NCBI RefSeq assembly: GCF_000002235.5
Contig: NW_022145613.1
Coordinates: 6,890,929-6,954,928 of the forward strand
Source of the DNA: Strongylocentrotus purpuratus
Lineage: Eukaryota > Echinodermata > Echinoidea > Camarodonta > Strongylocentrotidae
DNA: 64,000 nt
Direction: 5' to 3'
Shown here piece after piece: positions 61,301-64,000 of the stretch (its first letter is position 1; the number at the start of each line of letters is the position of its first letter). Both the position numbers and the translations under genes were made by a program. Under the pieces are notes generated by a model that had not been told where the DNA came from, did not search any database, and was given only the letters and a program-made list of their open reading frames with translations.

Positions 61301-64000
61301 AGGTGAGAGAAACGCACTCAATGATTTAGACAGCTGTGCTGTTTGTAGTATAGATGAAGGGATCGCTGGGAAGCAGAGTGGTTAAGGTACAGCGTGTTAT
61401 CAGTCAAGAAGCTGCTGGGAGCTGAATGGAAGCAGGGTTAAAGCTCTTGGATGGTGCTGCTGGTATTGCAGACTTGCAGATGGTGATTGGTATTGGTGAT
61501 TGGTATACAGATAAAAAAAAAATTCTTCAAAGATTTAAATCTTGCTCTGTTGTAAGTTTACCAAACATTCAGAAACTACATTCAGTTTTCTCTCACGTAA
61601 ACTGTATACAGTCATATGCCTTTCTACTTCAATGTCTTATCTATCATAAAATGTATTTTGGATTACTATACAGTGCGTCCCAGAAAAAACGAAACCGAGA
61701 ATTATCGATGTTTTATTATAACTTAGTCACATTTATAATTACTAAATGACACATATTTGGAAAGTTTAGATCCTCTTTCATTTGATGCAACTCATATGAT
61801 GCATATTTCATGCATGAGTGATTAAAATGAATTTGAAGAGAGGAAACCAAAAAGTCATTTGGCGGACAGTATCTGAATTTCAAAAAGAAAATCACATTTC
61901 TAGAAAGTTGAGGTTCTGCCCTTTCATATGACACCTCAATCAGGAAAAATGAGCGAGGAATGACAAAGTTCTGTTGGTTTAAAGTAGTGCTTGCATTTCC
62001 ATAATTTTATCAAACGAATTCGTTTTCACTGGGTGCCTGCCGTAGCAACAAACAGAGTTGACAAAAGACTTAACTCCATTTCGTTGACAATCAGCCGTAA
62101 ACGAAAGACTTCATGCATGGCTGATTGTCAACGAAACGAAGTTAAGTCTGTTGTCAACTCTGTTTATTGCTTCTGCAGGCACCCAGTGAAAACAAATTTG
62201 TTTGATAAAATTATGAAATGCAAGCACTATTTTAAACAAACAGAACTTTTTTATTCCTCGCTCATTTTTCCTGATTGGGGTGTCATATGAAAGGGCAGAA
62301 ACTTAATTTTCTAGAAATGTGATTTTCTCCTTGAAATTCAGATACCGTCCGCCAAATGACTTTTTGGTTTCCTCTCTTCAAATACATTTTAATCACTCAT
62401 GCATAAAATATGCATCACGTGAGTTGCATCAAATGAAAGAGGAGGATCTAAGCTTTCCAAATATGTGTCATTTATCAATTATAAATGTGATTAAGTTATG
62501 ATAAAACATCGATAATTCTCGGTTTCGTTTTTTCTGGGACGCACTGTATATAAAAAACCTATATGCATATTTTATTCTGAAATCTTTATGCAGCCCAACA
62601 TTTCTTCACCAAATGTATTGAGCAGCTGGACCATTCCATTGAGGTAAGGAGTAGTCCTGAATACTTTAAACCCCTCACAAATCTTAGTTAAACCTAAGAA
62701 AATCCTTGACAAATTTTCTGCTTTATACTTTTACCGAGAGCTATAATAGTGGTGTAATGTTTCATGTGTGTAACAGAAAAGTTAAGAAACCCCATGTGTC
62801 TATGATAGCGAACATTTTGTTGAATCTATTTAATACAGGTAATCATGGCAACCAAATTTGTATAAAGTTTCAGCACCCTTTGTTTTGTCCATCACATTGA
62901 AACATCAAGCAGCTTACTGCAATTTATAACTTATTACATGCCTACCGGTACCTTTTAAGTGTCTTCCCATGAGCGATCACTGTTCAAGCTTAACATGTAT
63001 AGAATACTGGTGTTCAAATTCCTCTTTTAATTTGGGATATACATTGACAATGAGAAGTATTTCCAGTTATAAAGCGTAATTCATTTTTCAGTAATTGACA
63101 AAATCATCGCACCAATTCTCATCTTCTCAAAGTACACTGTAGAGTATTTCTTAGTATGCTCCTCTTAAAGATAAAGTTGAGTTCTTGTCATGCGATTGCA
63201 TTGTGAAAGAAATGGTGTGGAATGGATCAAAAGAAGTTGACCATGTAGCATATAAGTATTTGCGTGTACTGCAAGGTTCTGGAATCATCAAAATCATAAT
63301 AGATTTCGCCCAGTCTTGGTAAAGTAACAAGCACTGTACACAGAAAGATGTATATGGGACTGCACAAATGGTGTCGGGGCTACTAACCTTGATTTCCTTA
63401 TCTTGCTATGCTCATTACTCAGCCAGTATACATTTTCTACCAACATTGTTTGGCAGATGACATTTATTGTAATCTTGAACATTCAGTGTAAGTTTCATTT
63501 GATTCTGTGAGAATTCATTTTCTCTTTTTTTACCAGAACTCAAGTTTATCTTTAACATGAAATCTTTTATTTCCTGAGATATTTTTGATTTCAATCAATA
63601 CCTTTAAACAATTGTAGAGAGGATTGTAAAGAGTTTTAGCGTAACAATCTTTTTTTCTTTCTTATGTATTGTTCTACAGAGCTGTAGACAGCCAGCTCTC
63701 AAGGCTTCCTACCTGTATCTAAGAGGGATGTTTCATGTAGCATGTAACTGCCCTCTCGATGCACTAGATGACTTCCATAATCTACACAAAGCAGACCTGT
63801 CTATCCTTCCTACTAAGTGAGTTTATTGCAGATTAATAACATTTTGTTTTTAGACATTCTCATGAACTATTGGCAAATTTGCTTGTAGATATCATAGATA
63901 TAGATTGTAGAAAGATGGAGTTCTTGGTACAAGATTGATGTGAACAATTTCTGTTGGATTAAAAAAAAGTTTTCTGTTTCTACAGTTCACTCAATGGTAG
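33175..64000 (+). CDS. DENND3: DENN-domain Rab guanine-nucleotide exchange factor, DENND3-like (5' part)
   Basis: Exons: 33175-33720, 34196-34514, 37906-38030, 38780-38940, 49913-50021, 52676-52873, 53507-53647, 54523-54629, 55855-56013, 57841-58068, 59250-59401, 60128-60181, 62594-62643, 63680-63816, 63986 to the window edge. All phases match (about 833 codons so far). A Ser/Pro-rich N-terminus is followed by uDENN (LPNALIEMCVVVG, YLVLTSLRGTRSYATCLTFY, CYVPACIVLISPNPYFTVMR), cDENN (PFLCFSLDDILKIISAILTQ, RLIFLSHDYSLLVPIIE, YILPFKWPFVYVPVV, FIMGCHSS), dDENN (FLEMFVHIFRELPEFM, FYAEMVHSHMFKPFREDRL) and a helical stretch (KASYLYLRGMFHVACNCPL). The known DENND3 role is Rab12 exchange in endosome/autophagy traffic. 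The paralogue is assigned from layout (DENN at the N-terminus, repeat-like region after); the C-terminal WD40 domain lies outside. Exon 12 is short and its donor (GGTCTGTC) is chosen by phase. Confidence 0.85.
34515..37905 (+). other. DENND3 intron 2
   Basis: 3.4 kb AT-rich intron. Contains short G/C runs (34855, 36541), a GA microsatellite (37574-37600) and a small CTAGGGAC...GTCCCTAG hairpin (36060-36104). No gene seen. Confidence 0.7.
39951..40085 (+). repeat. Left terminal inverted repeat of the Academ-like element
   Basis: Begins TAGACCGCGGGCC and pairs imperfectly with 49434-49579. Matching blocks are 39977-39995, about 40058-40067 and about 40077-40085. Divergent inner parts suggest only the blocks are transposase-binding sites. 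Confidence 0.85.
40149..40206 (+). promoter_or_regulatory. Paired CCAAT boxes of the transposon promoter
   Basis: ACCAATCAC near 40150 and GGCCAATCAT near 40200, 70-125 bp before the transposase ATG at 40275. They are plausible NF-Y sites for an internal promoter. No TATA box is evident. Confidence 0.4.
40275..43650 (+). CDS. Academ-like transposase, N-terminal block (three exons)
   Basis: Starts MATSESFDASETDNSE. Exon 1 40275-40540 (donor CAGGTAAGT), exon 2 40981-41084 (TTTTACTAG acceptor, donor GAGGTAATA), exon 3 from 41930 (CCCACAG acceptor); phases fit. Exons 1-2 hold a Cys/His module (SYQKCKECAAKWV ... YHAECYRHFCNV). Exon 3 holds a second, similar one (VHCIICKGAKYI ... VRYHKSCYYRYTKV), so the module appears duplicated. 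An acidic linker and a conserved-looking helical region follow (PRLLSVAHDIMFLRAKGR, GIGALPAGSNITFTTLVWDN). This frame closes at 43650 because of a 7-bp tandem duplication at 43626-43639; the family-like reading carries on in the next frame. Acts on transposon ends in the nucleus (inferred). An upstream in-frame Met at 40116 exists, but 40275 gives the acidic start right after the promoter motifs. Confidence 0.75.
43598..46474 (+). CDS. Academ-like transposase, C-terminal block with XPG-like and CXC domains
   Basis: 958-codon open frame; real sequence similarity to the family begins around ILERSLQIADTL rather than at its first Met. Early part: VAVVFDQAIYAKAQQIRW and SGIVALGSLNGTMNGHHYN, a candidate RNase-H-like core (the Asp of VVFDQ may be catalytic; inference). 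Residues ~515-765: IWIVDGMAMVQE, VIHFVVDTYRKES, HEEADTRLFLHC (~667), SPDTDVFVIGVA (~700) and FTGCDTVSSFHG (~758). This is the spaced-acid pattern of XPG/FEN1-PIN nucleases. Residues ~902-940: a cysteine-rich CXC/tesmin-type motif (CSCKKTSC ... RCSCQQHGIPCTELCRCVNC), then an acidic end. AATAAA follows at 46511. The chain is uninterrupted in this block, consistent with a young copy. Confidence 0.85.
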   Translation: MMLVRLNMIQFIVYTILERSLQIADTLKQDQVAVVFDQAIYAKAQQIRWNNERFSQRMVIRLGAFHTSLAMLSCIGKRFRDAGLENVVVESGIVALGSLNGTMNGHHYNRSIRVHKCVAEAMERLRWQSFLDSLPEVERLQAQKVINQLGRAFPGEAYMELVTSNEFDNISSLYDSFVTHQGKKYPTFCVWSSYIEMVEVMLLFLRATREGNWNLHLSAVRSFLPWLFAYNHINYARYLPAYWLEMCQLSSTHPAVHEEFMKGHFAVQRQADHGFSQVACDQTIEQTCNRDTKTKGGMVGFTTQKGAVTRWILSQPERAAITKRCEEMAGKDERTSGRKDLEHSRIKKDEESVCNVKAVIEAMINPFEDTSDQLLHIASGCVASKDVNDDYLSARDRGDTCFMQYSKECLQGDEDMFKTLKLVKVKTFQSMNKTSRSKVKGKEVVLKADRNLFQRLVIIANVRKLDIRHMLTYNLGPLPLSIAHPDGLLAKTAKSTLLHCIEAHVQPSPQADILPGSIWIVDGMAMVQEMSPKNIPPTFGKLSEFLLRQIIDLAVSVRSNVIHFVVDTYRKESIKNAERGRRSIGGSVITKIYSEEQQVPHQWKKFLGCGDNKAELIRFLFQTWSKQPGAILKNVTVFATHDSECHELTAENEQIHTRIVPELACNHEEADTRLFLHCKYAATHQPPCSDAAPHPVLIKSPDTDVFVIGVAMAADIEAEVLFHTGRGNNRRTLNLSKISRYLGPDVCRALIPFHCFTGCDTVSSFHGKSKSKAFNLLVNDTETHATFHEMGSSFVVSDQLMKNAEKLVCKLYGQTCDTVNEARYKLFMLTKAETHLPPSADSLKKRLMRANYQAAIHSKCLQQFPECPSPNGHGWKLVDSEINIDWGDLPPAPSSLLELTNCSCKKTSCEKSASGKGRSRCSCQQHGIPCTELCRCVNCRNSISAKEVESDEEDSDGE
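46511..46516 (+). promoter_or_regulatory. Transposase poly(A) signal
   Basis: AATAAA 36 bp after the transposase stop codon, the first on this strand after the gene. Confidence 0.55.
48612..48712 (+). repeat. TG-TA-GA-G compound microsatellite
   Basis: (TG)n, then (TA)n, (GA)n and a G run, with a second short GA block. Inside the transposon's non-coding section. Confidence 0.9.
49434..49579 (-). repeat. Right terminal inverted repeat of the Academ-like element
   Basis: Reads TAGACCGCGGGCC from the outer end (complement). Inner blocks at 49512-49545 and 49434-49464 mirror the left end. Confidence 0.85.
50022..52675 (+). other. DENND3 intron 5
   Basis: 2.65 kb. Contains a (TC)n run right behind the donor (50067-50110), another at 51722-51759, and a GA-rich block (52158-52303). 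Otherwise AT-rich with no gene seen. Confidence 0.7.
53588..54275 (+). repeat. Tandem array derived from DENND3 exon 7 and its donor
   Basis: Four copies of a segment beginning GAGGCTCCAGGGTGCTTCAT start at about 53588 (inside exon 7), 53792, 53973 and 54132. Spacings are about 204, 181 and 159 bp. Each carries ATGGGCTGCCATA, a CAGGTA-like donor zone and GACAGATAG..AGGAATGGA, then GA-rich filler of variable length. Only copy 1 is coding; the other three lie in intron 7 and have decayed differently. Confidence 0.9.
55327..55842 (+). repeat. 500-bp pyrimidine minisatellite upstream of DENND3 exon 9
   Basis: CTCTCTTTCTCTTGC-type repeat with TTGC punctuation about every 20-30 bp, ending 13 bp before the acceptor GAAG of exon 9. 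It opens Leu/Ser/Phe ORFs in all three plus frames and Glu/Arg ORFs on the minus strand. All are artefacts. Confidence 0.92.
56058..56252 (+). repeat. Tandem duplication in DENND3 intron 9
   Basis: Two copies of a ~70-bp block (AACTTTTATTGGTTGGGGTA, AGTGACATGTATTGACCTTG), with starts about 120 bp apart. They differ at a few bases (ACATG against ACGTG). Confidence 0.85.
56665..57152. mobile_element. 488-bp element with TACCGTAATTAAC ends
   Basis: Left end TACCGTAATTAACAGTGT, right end complement TACCGTAATTAACGGTGTTT. Inner sub-repeats CACCGCCC and GACGCACCACC flank it. The middle (about 56840-57050) could encode a short LINE-like peptide (SRGPRIEPCGTLF), possibly a nested fragment. No clear target duplication. 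Confidence 0.65.
58101..58431. mobile_element. TTAA-flanked MITE, AAAGG-type ends
   Basis: 331 bp between two TTAA sites. Ends are AGGCATCGTTTAACAATG and complement AGGGATTGGGTAACTTTG. It lies 30 bp past the DENND3 exon 10 donor. A different family from the AGGTAAAG elements but the same target site. Confidence 0.6.
59645..59868 (+). mobile_element. tRNA-derived SINE with intact pol III boxes
   Basis: Box A TGGTCGAGTGG (59652-59662) and box B GGTTCGAGTCC (59696-59706) at tRNA-like spacing. The body is CACCAATGTCCTTTGGTAAG, and the copy ends GAGCACTATACAAGAACCC plus an (ATT)n tail. The head resembles a class II (Ser/Leu-type) tRNA. Lies in DENND3 intron 11, sense orientation. Confidence 0.85.
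60244..60402 (+). repeat. Tandem duplication (~80-bp unit) in DENND3 intron 12
   Basis: Two head-to-tail copies of TCTTGCATCATTGCCAGCAC through GTGAAAGTCTCTTC, starting near 60244 and 60323, with few differences (GTATTTGTG against ATATTCGCG). It begins about 60 bp after exon 12. Confidence 0.9.
60855..60930 (+). repeat. GA microsatellite
   Basis: Interrupted (GA)n in DENND3 intron 12. Confidence 0.85.
61671..62546. mobile_element. 876-bp near-palindromic foldback transposon
   Basis: Ends CAGTGCGTCCCAGAAAAAAC on both strands, flanked by TA on each side (61669-61670, 62547-62548), as for mariner/Tc1-type insertions. The arms of about 420 bp pair along nearly their whole length; shared blocks include GAAACCGAGAATTATCGATG, GACTTTTTGGTTTCCTCTCT and AGAGTTGAC/GTCAACTCT. 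The centre is only about 20-40 bp. No transposase. Lies in DENND3 intron 12, just before exon 13. Confidence 0.9.
63169..63551 (+). mobile_element. TTAA-type MITE, copy 3
   Basis: 383 bp with TTAA on both sides. Ends AGATAAAGTTGAGTTCTTG and complement AGATAAACTTGAGTTCTGG. Same family as 18091-18472 and 25410-25775. Lies in DENND3 intron 13, about 130 bp before exon 14. Confidence 0.85.

Overview
The window is animal nuclear DNA: AT-rich, with spliced genes whose introns are long and crowded with microsatellites, mono-G/C runs, tRNA-derived SINEs and many foldback/MITE elements. Gene content and repeat style suggest a marine invertebrate deuterostome, most likely an echinoderm such as a sea urchin. 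That assignment is inference; the gene models rest on splice sites and reading-frame continuity that I checked by eye.

Three host genes are present. (1) The 3' end of a PHTF1/2-type membrane protein gene (+, 215-7811, six exons). (2) A complete DDX54/Dbp10 nucleolar DEAD-box helicase gene (-, 29363 to 12121, 17 exons, 2682 coding bases = 893 codons plus stop), ending in an RGG-rich tail. (3) The 5' part of a DENN-domain Rab-GEF gene, most like DENND3 (+, 33175 to the window edge, 15 exons visible), with uDENN, cDENN and dDENN regions and the start of a downstream helical linker. PHTF and DDX54 converge; DDX54 and DENND3 diverge from a 3.8 kb intergenic region.

The most notable object is a 9.6 kb DNA transposon in DENND3 intron 4 (39951-49579). 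It has a perfect 13-bp terminal inverted repeat inside a longer imperfect one, a TTA target duplication, and a spliced, very large transposase with two Cys/His modules, an XPG/PIN-like nuclease region and a C-terminal CXC (tesmin/TSO1-like) cysteine domain. It best fits the XPG-bearing branch of the Academ superfamily. A 7-bp tandem duplication splits its reading frame.

DDX54 intron 15 carries a 5'-truncated Ty3/Gypsy LTR-retrotransposon fossil with an integrase region and a separate SGNH-hydrolase-like ORF before its 3' end. A LINE reverse-transcriptase fragment lies between DDX54 and DENND3. Many foldback elements are scattered through introns, including an 876-bp near-palindrome and three copies of a TTAA-flanked family.

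Two host genes carry partial exon duplications in introns: the acceptor side of DDX54 exon 6, copied into intron 7, and the donor side of DENND3 exon 7, repeated in tandem. Both could give cryptic splice sites.
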